Source: Parvularia atlantis (taxonomy: Eukaryota > Opisthokonta > Rotosphaerida). Taken from it: a stretch of DNA of 42,622 nt. A program made the translations under genes and the position numbers. Each line of letters starts with the position of its first letter. The first letter of the stretch is position 1. Under the pieces are notes generated by a model that saw only the letters and a program-made list of their open reading frames with translations, did not search any database and was not told the DNA's origin. Shown here in pieces: positions 1 to 12,832 of the stretch. The stretch lies in NCBI GenBank assembly GCA_943704415.1, contig CALSCO010001094.1:1-42622 (forward strand). The letters are read 5' to 3'.

Positions 1-112
1 CGCGCCGTCGCGCCCCGCCCCGCCCGTGCCCGCCGCCAAGCCGACCGCGCCCCCCAGCGGCGGCGCGCGCAACCCGATGCTCCCGCCCGTGCCCCCGCCC
101 AAGCGCTTCTAA
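1..112 (+). CDS. 3' end of a proline-rich protein (partial)
   Basis: The window opens inside a reading frame (codons starting at base 2) that runs to a TAA at 110-112. It encodes about 36 residues dominated by Pro and Ala and ends in PPVPPPKRF. Such tails occur in many cytoskeletal and RNA-binding proteins, and no domain is visible here, so I give no function. The gene lies mostly left of the window. It is convergent with the CMPK2-like gene, whose stop is about 105 bp away. That the frame is coding rests on the clean stop and on the strand layout, not on homology. Confidence 0.5.
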   Translation, partial: APSRPAPPVPAAKPTAPPSGGARNPMLPPVPPPKRF

Positions 113-217
113 CCGTTGTTGTTGCTGCCGTCTTTGCTGCTTCCTGCTCGGAGGTGCGGCTGGCGGGTCCACGCATCCCCCTCCTTTGTGCTGCCTTTGG
201 TGATGCAACATCGCGTT

Positions 218-1605
218 TCACTCCCGTGCCACCTCGACCACGGCCCTTACAACCTCCTCCAGCGGCCCGTCCGCGCCCACGCGCTCGACGCGCCCAGGGA
301 AGCGCGCAAGGAGGCGGTCGTACGTGGTCGCGACGCGGCTGGCGAGGCTGTTGGGCGCGGTGAGGGCGAGCAGGCGCTCCTCGGGCGTGAGGGCCTCGCC
401 GCGGTGGCGGATGCGTTGCTGGCGCGCGCGCGGGCTGGCGTGGAGCAGGAGGACGAGGCGCGGCTGGAGCAGGTCGGCGGGCCAGGCGTAGAGCGCGGCG
501 TCGGCAGGCGGGACGTCGTCGAGCGTGGGCACGGCCTTGGCGAGGGCGTAGGCGGCGGTGCTGTGCCAGAAGCGGTCGACGACGATGGGGCCGCGGCTAG
601 GGCCGGCGGGGGCGCGCGCGACCTCGTGCGCAAAGATGTAGTTGCCGAGGCCGTAGAACGCGCGGCGCAGCGGCTCTGGCTGGCGGTCGAAGAACTGCGC
701 GGACGTGTCAAATGCGTGACCAGTGCCAGTTCGCGCGGTGTGACAAGCACCGGGCGGAGGTGCGCGATCGACGCGGGCGGGGTCTGCGCGACATCACCGC
801 CGAGCTCCTGCGCGAGGGCGCGTGCCACCGTCGACTTGCCCGTCCCGTCCAAACCCTCGAGCGCGATGACCACTCGCCCCTCCGTCCCCTCCTCATTCGA
901 TCGCTCCTGGGCCTGGCGGGCGTGCGCGAGCAGTTCGCGGAGCTCGGCAGCGTCGTCGAGCGCGGCCCAGTCCTCGACGTAGCGCAGCGCGGCAAGCAGG
1001 GTGTGGTAGACGTGGCACGTGCTGGGCGACCAGTAGACCGGATGCAGGTCCGTGCCGCGGCGGCGCGGCCGCTGCGGCGCGCGCGTGACGAGCGAAACGC
1101 TCTCGACGGCGGCGGTGTCGTCGGCGGTGCAGGCCACGACGCGCTGCTCGAGCACGTCGGCACGCCCGGGCACGGGCGTGAGCACGTAGACGGCCTTCTG
1201 CCGCGCCTCGCGCGCTAGCGCCATGACGTCGTCGAGGCGCACGCCACTCGCGCCGCCCGTCGGCACGGCAAAGCCGGGCTCGTACCACGCGCAGGTCTCG
1301 GCGTCCCATCCGAGCGAGCCGAGGACGAGCGCGGTCGGCGCGAGCGCGGCGAGGCGGCGGTGCAGACGCGCGTTGGCGTGCGCATTCCACGCGTCGCTGT
1401 GCGGCTCGGCCATCGGGTTGTGCGCGGTCAGCAGCACCCACTTGTCCGCGCCGCCACTCGTCAGCATCGCTGGCATCGTCGCGCCCATCGCCGTCGCCGT
1501 CACGGGCACGGGCGCAAGGTAGCACGTCTCGTCCGGCAGCTCCACCGCGACCGGGCACGTCGCCCACAGCGCCCGCAGCGCCTCGTCCGCCGCCGCTGCG
1601 CTCAT
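218..1605 (-). CDS. CMPK2: UMP-CMP kinase 2-like (mitochondrial type) nucleotide kinase
   Basis: Two exons: 1605-751 and 694-218 (443 aa; the family is about 450). The C-terminal half is a thymidylate-kinase-fold domain with P-loop GLDGTGKST near residue 250. It is followed by PPASIAHLRP, then the second-exon blocks RRAFYGLGNYI, IVVDRFWHSTAAYALA and WPADLLQPRLVLLL, in the same order as vertebrate CMPK2. The N-terminal 240 residues match the extra N-terminal region of CMPK2 only in layout. Family role: phosphorylation of dUMP, dCMP and dTMP-type monophosphates, usually in mitochondria. An in-frame ATG at 1632 would add the leader MLLARRALR, a plausible mitochondrial presequence, giving 452 aa. 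The intron 750-695 could instead start at 744, which also keeps frame. Divergent from the KDM4-like gene, with only 147-174 bp between starts. Confidence 0.88.
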
Positions 1606-1779
1606 CCGCAGTGCGCGACGGGCCAGAAGCATGACAAGTCGCGGGCATTTCTGGTGCGGCATGGGTGGGGGCGCGCGACAGACGTGGCTGAGGCCGCTTT
1701 GGCGCGCGTCGGCGGCTTCTCGCTCACGACGCGCCCCCTTCCTCCCCCCCCCCCGCGCGCCCCCAGCCCGCGGTGCAGC
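1606..1779. promoter_or_regulatory. Short divergent promoter, CMPK2 / KDM4
   Basis: This is the whole space between two head-to-head genes. It holds a C-rich run at 1740-1755 just before the KDM4 start and no TATA box that I can recognise. If CMPK2 starts at the upstream ATG (1632) the spacer shrinks to 147 bp. Shared regulation is an inference from distance only. Confidence 0.4.
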
Positions 1780-4877
<3,098 letters not shown>

Positions 4878-4958
4878 CTGTGCGCTTCTCATCGCTCACC
4901 TGGCGCAAGTTTGTCGCTGTACATCGCTCCGTTTGTGCAACATCTCCAGACAGACACA

Positions 4959-6697
4959 TCACACCAGGCCGGCGCTCACGGCCACACGAGCCGCCTCGAG
5001 GTACAGCCGCGTCGCGTGGTCGGCCTCTGCTTGCGCACAGATCAGACGCCGGCACAACAAGCACGCGCGGGGGGGGGGGGGGGGGGGCGCACCGTACGAG
5101 AGCTCGCGCAGGCAGTGCACGGCGCGGTAGACGCGGCGGTCGAGCTTGTGCACGAGCGCCTCGCGCACGATCACGTCGAACGCGCCCGCGACGGCGTCCG
5201 GGTCGGGCGTGTCGGCCGAGCGGTCCATCGCGTCGAGCAGCTGCAGGTCGGGCGCGCGGTGGCCCTGCGCGAGGAAGAGCGTGGCGAACGCAACCCAGGC
5301 GGCGCGGACGAGCTGCAGCTGCTCGGCTGGGCTGAGGAGCATGCCGAGGCACGTCTTCGTGCCGTAGAGGCCGGCGATCTGCCGCGACCGCGATCAGCCG
5401 CGCCGTCGACGTGCCAGCACGCGCGCGCACCGCGTCGAGCAGTTCCACGTCGCGGCAGCCCGTCCCGTACCACACCTGAACGCCGAGCAGCACGAGCGCG
5501 CGGGCCGAGCGGTACACGTGCATGTCGACTGGCTCCTGTGTGCGCACGTCCTCGTCAACGACAAGCACACGACACACGTGCACGCGCACGCACCTCGACG
5601 ACCGGGTCCACGTCGCGCTGGTGCTCGTGCCAGCGCGTGTCGGCGACGCGCGGCCACTGCTCGGCACAGCGGCGCAGCACGTCGCGCTTCGTCTCGCGCA
5701 CGACCGCGAGCCGCTCGTCGACCGTCGTCGTGCGCGCGAGCAGCTGCGGCAGGTCCGCGAGCGCCGTGTCCGTCGCGAGCTGCACGATCAGCGCGAGCGG
5801 CTCGAGGTCCGTGGCCGCGGCGCTGGCGACGTCGCGCGCGACGAGATCGAGGTGGCCGTCGCTGTGCGTCGCGCAGATGGCGCTGCGCACGTTTGCCGTC
5901 AGCGTCGCCCCAGCCCCCCTGCCGCACCAAAGACGGCGACGCACGCGAGCGCACGCGGCACGATCACGCCGCCGAGGTACTCGCCGGGCGCGCTGATCGG
6001 CTGCTCAAAGTAGCCGCCCGAGTGGTGGTGCGCCTCAAGGGCCCATCCTGCGCCATGCGACGTGCGCGCGTCACGCGGCCGACCCAGCGGCTGCTTGTCG
6101 TCGCGCACCGAGACAGGCGATGCGGCGCAGTGGCGCGCACGCGAGGCCCGCCACGAGCCGCGGCAGAAAGCGGTTGACGGTCGCGCGGATGCCGTACGCG
6201 CCAATGAGCTGCGCAAACAGCGCCTCGAAGCGCGTCGCCGCGGTGCCGTCGCCGAGATGCTGCTGCCACGTCGCCGCCAGGTCGCCGACGTCACTCGGCT
6301 GCGAGCGCAGCGCGGCACCACCGCCGTGGCCGAGCAGCTGCTGCACCGAGGCTGGGACGGAGCGGCCGTCAGCATGACGCGCGCCGGCCGCGACGGTCCA
6401 GCGCGCACCACCGAGGCACCACAGGCTGACGAGCGTCGTGGCCCGGTCGGCGTCGGCGTCGAGGTCGTCCTTGCCGTGCTCACGGGCGTTGCTTTCGCCG
6501 CTGCCGCCACTGCTGCTGACAAGCCGCAGCAGCGTCTGCGCCTCGTCGGACGTGTGCACGTCGCGCGCGAGCGCCCAGCTGACTTGCACGCCGCAGCCGC
6601 GCTTGAACCGGTGCGGCTGGCCCGTGCCGCTCGCGCCCACGTCCACGGCGCCCTTCTTCGCCTCGGCGTCGCGCGAAGCCGTCGAGGTCACGACCAT
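4959..6697 (-). CDS. Questin-oxidase-like protein (AflY/PF14027 family type)
   Basis: Six exons: 6697-6109, 6047-5945, 5882-5594, 5535-5431, 5378-5093, 5026-4959 (479 aa). No textbook motif is known to me for this family, but the order of conserved blocks fits it. There is a Leu/Trp-rich block with CLGGARW, then a helical block ending LPRLVAGLACAPL, then CLGWALEAHHHSGGY where the family has a His- and Gly-containing helix. These are followed by RDVELLDAIAGLYGTK, LVRAAWVAFATLFLAQG and REALVHKLDRRVYRAV. Known members do Baeyer-Villiger-like ring-opening of anthraquinones in fungal and bacterial secondary metabolism; the substrate here is unknown. The start at 6697 is chosen because an upstream in-frame ATG (6766) would leave only 16 bp to the next gene and would swallow a TGACGTCA element. 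The first half is poorly conserved, so confidence is moderate. Confidence 0.6.
5027..5092 (-). repeat. 19-nt homopolymer G (C on transcript) inside an intron
   Basis: Positions 5069-5087 are 19 consecutive G on the plus strand. They form a C tract just after the donor of the last questin-oxidase intron. The intron is 66 nt, a multiple of three, and has no stop, so read-through keeps frame and gives an oligo-proline insert. Length errors in this run are likely in assemblies. Confidence 0.85.
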
Positions 6698-6782
6698 ATG
6701 AGCAGCGAGCTGAAGCGCGCGTGAAACGGTGTGTTCCAGCCGTGACGTCACGCCGTCACGGTTCATCGGCCACGTGGTCGGG
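6698..6782. promoter_or_regulatory. Divergent promoter with a full TGACGTCA palindrome
   Basis: The 85 bp between the questin-oxidase-like start and the helicase start contain the 8-bp palindrome TGACGTCA at 6743-6750. This is the classic CREB/ATF-type bZIP site. It sits about 33 bp from the helicase ATG and 46 bp from the other start. That it is functional is an inference. Confidence 0.4.
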
Positions 6783-9105
6783 ATGCTGCGGACGCTGCGG
6801 ACGCTGCGCCTGATCGCGCCGCTGCTCGCGCCGCGCGCGGCCTCGGCGGCGGCGGCGTTCCACACGGCCACGGCGCCCGTCGCGATGATGATGATGAAGA
6901 TGGCGCGCGCCACCCACGGCCGCGTGCGCTACACCTACCCGGGCCTGGCCAAGCACACGCGGCCCGAGCGCATCAACGGGCGCGAGCGTCGCCGGCGCAT
7001 CCTCGAGAACCTGCGCGCGCGGCCGCCGCGCAAGTCGGGACGGAAGCGGCCAGCTGCGGCTGCGGCTGCCGCTGCTGCTGCGAAGCCGGCAGACGACACC
7101 AAGACGCTCGTTAGCAGCGCGACGTGCGTACATCGCGCTTCCCCCCCCTCTCTCGTTCGCGCTGCTTGACGCGCACGCGCGCAGTGTCACAATGAGCCAG
7201 CTTGAGCAGCGCGCCAACCGCGCGTTCCACGAGATCGGCGTGCTGCCGACCATCGTCGAGGCGCTCGCGGCCAAGGGCATCGTCAAGCCGACCGAGATCC
7301 AGGCCCTCGGCATCCCCGAGGTCCTCGCCGGGCGCGACGTGCTGCTCGCGGCCGAGACCGGCTCGGGCAAGACGCTCGCGTACGTCCTGCCGGTGATGCA
7401 GAAGCTCAAGGAGCAGGAGGCGGCCGGGTGCGAGCGGCGCTTCGCCCGGCCGCGCGCGCTCTTCCTCGTGCCGAGCCGCGAGCTGGCGCAGCAAGTGCGG
7501 GTGCGTCGGCTGCCAGTCACGCGTTGTCGGACTGACTAAAGGGGTGGCAGACCGTCGTCAAGTCGCTCACGCACAGCGTGCGCCTGCGTGTCGTTGCGCT
7601 CAGCGGCGTGGGCGTGCGCAAGCAGGAGCGCGAGGCGCTCGATTCGCTGGTGCGTGCGCAGCGGGAGAAAGGCGGCCGCCGTGACTGAGCTCGCCCGCGA
7701 CGTACAGGTCGACATCGTCGTGGCCACGCCTGGCCGCCTGCTCGAGCACCGCTCGGCGGGCACGCTGTCGCTGTCGGACGTGCGCTACGTTGTGATTGAC
7801 GAGGCCGACACGATGCTCGACTCGGCGTTCAGCGGCGACATGAAGCAGATCATCATGCCCGTGCAGGCGCGCGCCGAGGACGGCCAGCGCCACTTCATCA
7901 CCGTCACCGCGACACTGCCCAAGCCGGTCGACCGCTTCATCGCGTCCACCTTCAAGGTGGGCGCCGGCCTGCTCCGTGCCGCGCGCCGTGCTCACCCCCG
8001 CGCCTCGCTCGCAGGACGCCGTGCGCGTGACCACGCCGTCGCTGCACCGCACCGTGCCAACGCTACGCCAGCGTTTCGTGACGATCCGCGGGCACGGCGG
8101 GCCCAAGCACGGTGCGTGTGCGCCCTTGCGCGTTTTCTGCGCGCTCTGCTTACGCTCGAGCAGTGCAACTGCTGGGCGTGATGAAGGACGCAGCCGCGCG
8201 CAAGACCCTCTTGTTTTGCAACACGACCGGCAGCTGCGTAGCGCTGCACGCGTTCCTTCGTGAGCGCAAGGTCAAGGCGGCGGTGCTGCACGGCGACCTG
8301 CGCGCCGAGGTGCTGGCCGTGTGCGCGCGTACACGATCGCGTCTGCTCACGATCACGTGCGTGTGCAGGAGCGGTCCAAGCAGATGGAGCTGTTCCTGTC
8401 GGACGCGGCTGACGTGCTCGTCGCGACCGACATCGCCTCGCGCGGCCTCGACACGACCAAGGTGCGCACGGGCCGCCGCGCTCTGCTGCTGACCGCATCT
8501 CGTGCAGGTCGATCACGTCATCCTCTTTGACTTTCCCAAGAACGCGATCGACTACCTGCACCGCGTCGGGCGGACGGCGCGCAACGGCGCGGCCGGGCGG
8601 GGTGCGTGTGCGTTTATGTGTGCGCTGTGGGGTGTTGACGACGCGCTGCGCAGCCACGAGCCTGATCGGCCGCAAAGACCGCAAGCTCGCGCTCGCCATC
8701 AGCACGTCGCTGCGGCGCGGCTACGCGCTCGGCTGGGCGCCGGAGAACCAGGCCGGGGAGGACGAGAGCGCAGGCGGGGCGCGGCGACGTTTCGCGGCTC
8801 GGCGTGGGCCGGGGCCCGATCGCGAGCCGCGGGTGCTCGGACGGCCGCGCGGGCCGCGGGAGCGCGTACGCGGGCAGTACGGCTGGCGCGACGGCGAGCG
8901 CGACGACCGACGGCGTAAGACGGCGGACGACCGGTGGCGTAAGTCGGCGGGGTCGAGCGCGCGCCAGCCGCGCAAGATGGGCGGATCCGAGTCGAGCAAG
9001 CGCCAGTCCGGCAAGCCGATGGAGGGGCGCAAGACGTCCAGGCCGGCCGCAGCACGCACCAAGACGGAGCGCAGGCCTGGCAGGCCAAGCAAAAGCCTAA
9101 CCTGA
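6783..9105 (+). CDS. DDX28: Mitochondrial DEAD-box RNA helicase, DDX28-like
   Basis: Nine exons: 6783-7123, 7185-7500, 7551-7649, 7708-7956, 8015-8111, 8164-8309, 8369-8461, 8508-8601, 8654-9105 (628 aa). It starts with a basic, acid-free leader ([20 protein letters not shown]), typical of mitochondrial import. Helicase motifs run in order: AETGSGKT (I), [10 protein letters not shown] (Ia), ATPGRLLEH (Ib), [10 protein letters not shown] (II), TATLPK (III), LLFCNTT (IV), [10 protein letters not shown] (V), [10 protein letters not shown] (VI). DEADT and PSRELAQQV are close to DDX28, a helicase of mitochondrial large-subunit ribosome assembly. The C-terminal 130 residues are Arg/Gly/Lys-rich and probably bind RNA. 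An ATG at 7192 in exon 2 could give a leaderless protein. DDX28 orthology is likely; a bacterial RhlE-like origin of the helicase is the main alternative. Confidence 0.87.
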
Positions 9106-9791
9106 CAGTGTACATCGCCGTCCGGCACAAAAAAAAAAATCACAGCAAAAAGTAACTGCCCGGGCCGCTAGCTATTCATTTGGCTAAAAGTCCCCGTGCG
9201 TCACTCGCTCGCGCGGGCGCCACCTAGCGCACGACTGCCAGTGATCACCACCGCACGCGCGTCGCGTACACCACATCTGCGCGTAGCCATAGTGCGTCCG
9301 TATTCGGCCCGCCGGCTCGGCCAAGGCCAAAAAAAAAAAAAAAAAAAAAAAAACGCCGGCGCAAACTAGCACCACCACGCCGTCCGAGTCAGTCACGGCC
9401 TGTGTGCGTGCGCACATGCCAAATGCACCACCGTGGCACGACGCCGCGTGAAACATCAGTAAATGCTTGTCCAGTGTGTAATGACGAAGCCAAGTGTACC
9501 TCCCGGTATGCTGTAGACTCAGATAGACACGCTCTGTCACGGTAGTTTGCGAGAGGCGCGAGACCTTCCAGACGCTGCGAATTGTGGTCTTTCTCTCGAA
9601 GCGGGGCGCTCGTCACACGTCCGCGCGTCCGCTCTTGCTTGCCTTCTCGTCCCCCGCACCCGCGCGCACCGCACGAGGCGCGTCATCACTGACTCGGACC
9701 GCCGCGCGCCACGCGCCGCGACTGCTACACAAAGATCCACGTTGACGTCGCCGCCTCCTCTCACACCACCCAGCGAAAGGAAAGAAAAAAA
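9106..9791. other. Gene-free stretch with homopolymer A runs
   Basis: This is the longest spacer in the window and clearly less GC-rich than its surroundings. It begins with an A11 run (about 9128-9138), then a 25-nt A run (9329-9353). A TGACGTCG element lies at 9743-9750, 42 bp before the TM2 gene ATG. I find no conserved reading frame, no tRNA-like T-loop and no element ends. It probably holds the helicase 3' UTR and the promoter of the TM2 gene. Confidence 0.55.
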
Positions 9792-10525
9792 ATGGTGCGC
9801 GGTCGCCGTCGCGCGCGCGCGCGCTCAGCACCCGCCGCCGTCGCTGACTGCGCGCGCCGCTGCTCGCCCGCAGGCGCAGTACGACCTCGGCATGTGCGTT
9901 TTTGGCCCGCGCCCGCCCTGCCCTCTCCTTCGCCGCTAAATTGCGCGACACGCGCCCGCCACGCGGCCCCGCAGCGCCTACATCCTGTGCATCTTCCTGG
10001 GCCAGTGCGGCGTGCACCACTTCTACCTGGGCAATGTCGGCATGGGCATCCTCTACATGTGCGTGCTGTGCCCGTTCCACGTGCGTCTGACGCCCCTGCG
10101 CGCCCCTACGCGCCGCACGCGCAGCTTCACGTTCGGCCTGTTTGGCATCGGCCTGTGCATCGACCTGTGCATGATGCCCGCGCACGTCGAGGCCGGTGCG
10201 CCGCGTGCCGGCCCTTGTGCCACGCGGCCCAGCTGCTAACCCGGGGCACGTGTGCACAGCCAACCACCGCGGCGGCGCGCACGTTGTCGTCATCCAGCAG
10301 CAGCCGGGTGGCGTGCAGGTCGTCAACAACACGGCCATGGCCTACCCGCCGCAGGGTTACCCGCCGCAGGGCTACCCGCAGCAGGGTTACCCGCCGCAGC
10401 AGGGCTACCCGCAGCAGGGCTACCCGCCGCAGCAGGGCTACCCGCCGCAGCAGGGCTACCCGCCGCAGCAGGGCTATCCGCCGCAGCAGGGCTATCCGGC
10501 CCCGCAGGAGCCGCCCAAGTACTGA
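9792..10525 (+). CDS. TM2-domain membrane protein with Gln-Gly-Tyr-Pro-Pro repeat tail
   Basis: Five exons: 9792-9794, 9874-9893, 9975-10058, 10125-10195, 10260-10525 (147 aa). Exon 1 is just the ATG, followed at once by a consensus donor, then a 20-nt second exon. The TM2 domain spans about residues 8-60: helix one [19 protein letters not shown], then GMGILY, then helix two [15 protein letters not shown]. This fits the family pattern of an aromatic/Gly turn between two helices and the Asp in helix two. From residue about 83 the chain is a low-complexity ladder of PQQGYPPQ-type units ending APQEPPKY. Such tails occur in fungal, protist and annexin or synexin proteins and suggest scaffolding or condensation. 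Function unknown; the start assignment depends on the one-codon exon. Confidence 0.82.
10346..10505 (+). repeat. Coding minisatellite, GYPPQQ-type units
   Basis: About ten tandem 15-18-nt units encode G-Y-P-(P/Q)-Q-(Q), with near-identical codon choice between units. This indicates recent expansion by slippage or unequal exchange inside the TM2 gene. Confidence 0.85.
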
Positions 10526-10763
10526 TCGGGCCACGCGCACCAATAGTCGCACCGTCATGCGATCCCCTCGCATCGGTCGCTTTGTGTCCTCCCCTCTTCC
10601 CCCTTCACTGTCGCTTGTCGTCTGTGTGCCGTGCGCGCGCTTGCTTGCCAAGTAGCCTAGAGCCACAAGGCGAACCGAACCGCAAGCGGAGAGCAGCAAG
10701 AGGCCACTCACGTGGCCACGCCTGGCTGTGTTTGTGATCTGGGTGTGGCCGTGACACGCGCCG
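10526..10763. other. Spacer between TM2 gene and LAMTOR1
   Basis: This is 238 bp between two genes on the same strand, pyrimidine-rich around 10575-10625. I see no further gene. It should hold the TM2 3' UTR and the LAMTOR1 promoter. Confidence 0.4.
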
Positions 10764-11597
10764 ATGGGCTGCTGCTCCTCACGCGCCGAGGACGACGACG
10801 GCGCCGCGCCGGCCACACAGGACCCGCGGCGAGGGTCCGCGGCGGCCGTGGACGCGCGGCGGGTGCGTGCGCCGCCCGCGGTCGTGCCTCGCTGAGCCGC
10901 AGCGCGCGCAGCATCGCAAGGTCAACGAGCGCACGCCGCTGCTGAGCAGCGCGCAGCCCGCGCCGCTGGGCGCGCAGAGCCTCGGGTGCGTCGCGTGGGC
11001 CGCGCGTGTGGTGGGCCGCGCTGACAGCGGGCGCGCCCAGGTCGCAGGCCGCGGTGCAGCACGCGCAGGCCGAGAAGGAGGCGTTCAAGGCGGTTATCCA
11101 GAAGACGGCCGAGTGCGTTTGCACGGCTGCGCGCCGTTGCTGCGGGCTGACGGCCGACGGGGGGGCGCGTTGTCGTCAGGAACCTGATCAACGTCATACC
11201 CGCCGACGCCCTCAGCAGTAAGGCCGCGGCCGCGTCGAGCGAGCGCGCGAGCCAGTACCAGTGCGCCTCACATCAACCGCATCACCCCGCATCGCTCACA
11301 CGGCCGCAGACGCGCAGTGGCCGCCGTGCGCAGCAACAGCGCAGGCAGTAGGCTGCTCAGCTCGGGCGGCGGGGCCGCTGTCAAGGCCCGCGCCGACGTG
11401 CCCGGCGTGCTCGCCGCAGGGGCGATCAGTGCGGCCGACCGCGAGCTCGTGCGTCGTCTGCGTGCTGTGCATGGCCGTGGGGACCGACGCTCGCGCGCGC
11501 GCAGATCAGCGGCGAGGCGAGGCGACTGGCCGCGGCCGTGAGCAGCGCCACAATCACCGGCATCGGCCCGATCGTGCAAGCCCTGCCAGAGCTGTGA
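10764..11597 (+). CDS. LAMTOR1: Ragulator complex anchor LAMTOR1 (p18)-like
   Basis: Six exons: 10764-10862, 10912-10985, 11041-11112, 11180-11260, 11310-11448, 11505-11597 (152 aa; human 161). It begins MGCCSSRAEDDD, a Gly-2 myristoylation and Cys-3/4 palmitoylation signal as in p18. Next come an RTPLLSS block, a helical stretch with EKEAFKAVIQKTAENLINV, aligning with the animal segment around SNIIDVSA, and a short C-terminal helical part. Family role: lipid-anchored scaffold that wraps the other Ragulator subunits on late endosome/lysosome membranes and recruits Rag GTPases and TORC1. Two nearby acceptors (10902, 10920) would change the length of the first-intron join without breaking frame. 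The family is short and divergent, so the call rests on the acylated N-terminus, length and the central helix. Confidence 0.78.
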
Positions 11598-11668
11598 GCG
11601 GGCGCGCTTTCTGTTTGGGGAGTGTCAAGCGAAGCACACAAAGAAGGAAGGAAAAAAGTCCACGTCCG

Positions 11669-12588
11669 TCACACGGCGTCGGTGCCGTACGAGCGCGCGG
11701 GCACGCCGCGGCTGGCCGCCTGCGCAGCCGTGAGCAGGACGGTGCTGACAGCAGCACAAACACACCTGCTGCGCGCGCTTCTCGGCCGCCGCCGCCGCCG
11801 CGTCGCGCTGCGCGTCGCTCTCAACGCCACGCACGTACGTCGATGGCTCCTGGATCTGCGAGTAGTTGCTACCTGCTGGTGCGCGCGTGTGCCGTCAGCG
11901 ATTGCAAGCGTGTCGTCCCGGCCGCACCCGAGCTCGGCGCCTCGCCAAAGCGGCGCATGGCCAGCCCGGATGAGAGCAGCCACAGCGCCATGACGATGAA
12001 GGCAAACGCGACCACGGCGCGCGCGTTGTCTGCGGCGGCGCGTCATTGAGCAGACGCGGGCGGCGCGCGCGTGGAAAGGACGGCCGCACCGAGGTCAAAC
12101 GTCTTGAGCGCGCTCACGGTGCCTATCCCGGCCGTGAACCACTGGATCGCCCACGTGAACGAGATGACCTGCGCGCGTCGGGGGTGCGTCGGCGCACGCC
12201 ACGCACAAGCACGCCCGCCGGCCCGCGCACCATCTCCATCGCCGGGACGCGCCCCGCGTTGAACGCCGTGGCCGGCAGCCGCGACGGCCCGTACAGCTGC
12301 AGCCACAGGAAGACCGCGTCCAGCAGCACGCCCGACAGGCCCAGGTAGATCACGAAGGCGTACCTGCGCGCGATGAGCGAGCAGCTCGCACGATGCGCGC
12401 ATCGCACACATGCACGCACCACGGCTCGCTCTGCCTCGTCACGAGCGACGCGGCCAGGCAGAACGCGATGAAGCCAAAAAGCGCCTGCGCATCGCGCGCG
12501 CGTAAGCACAGCGCCGACGTGAGGAGGGGCGACACGCGCGCACCTCGAGCACGCGCAGCGCGGCCTGCGCCGTCGTCTCAAGCGACAT
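11669..12588 (-). CDS. Four-helix MARVEL-like membrane protein
   Basis: Seven exons: 12588-12544, 12484-12420, 12363-12231, 12168-12090, 12029-11928, 11875-11766, 11719-11669 (194 aa). A short cytosolic start (MSLETTAQAALRVLE) leads into four hydrophobic helices: ALFGFIAFCLAASLV, YAFVIYLGLSGVLLDAVFLW, VISFTWAIQWFTAGIGTVSA and AVVAFAFIVMALWLLSSGL. A soluble tail follows with YSQIQEPSTY and an alanine-rich helix. The layout, with Arg before helix one and cytosolic ends, matches MARVEL proteins such as physins and synaptogyrins, which act in vesicle and membrane-microdomain biology. No family-specific motif settles the subclass. Convergent with LAMTOR1 (71 bp between stops). Acceptor choice at 11876 could remove one Ala. 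Confidence 0.7.
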
Positions 12589-12727
12589 CGGTACACGGGT
12601 ACTTTACCAGAATGCCCTGACGAGATACCCGACAACTGCAGCATGGCACTACCGTGACAGGCGTGCTGTTGACGTCGCCGGGTCCCGGCCTCTCGCCGTG
12701 CTTCCTGCGCGCCGAGCGCCCCTCTGT

Positions 12728-12764
<37 letters not shown>

Positions 12765-12832
12765 TCTCCGCCTGCTGCGCGCTCTCTGCCCCGCGCTGCG
12801 CTTCGCCCGCATCGCGCGTCCGCATCATCACG
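12589..12832. promoter_or_regulatory. Divergent promoter with (CT)17 and TGACGTCG
   Basis: The region between the MARVEL-like and ankyrin genes contains a perfect (CT)17 tract at 12729-12762, read CT toward the ankyrin gene, and a TGACGTCG site at 12670-12677. CT/GA tracts often exclude nucleosomes at promoters; that role here is inferred. Confidence 0.5.

Noticed and set aside
7192-7539. Helicase starting at the ATG at 7192 as a separate, leaderless gene
   Set aside because: Exon 6783-7123 joins in frame through a consensus intron and supplies a mitochondrial leader. The downstream ATG is kept only as an alternative start.
9106-9791. A tRNA or small RNA gene in the A-rich spacer
   Set aside because: No T-loop consensus, no cloverleaf stems by eye and no Pol III box pair could be supported.
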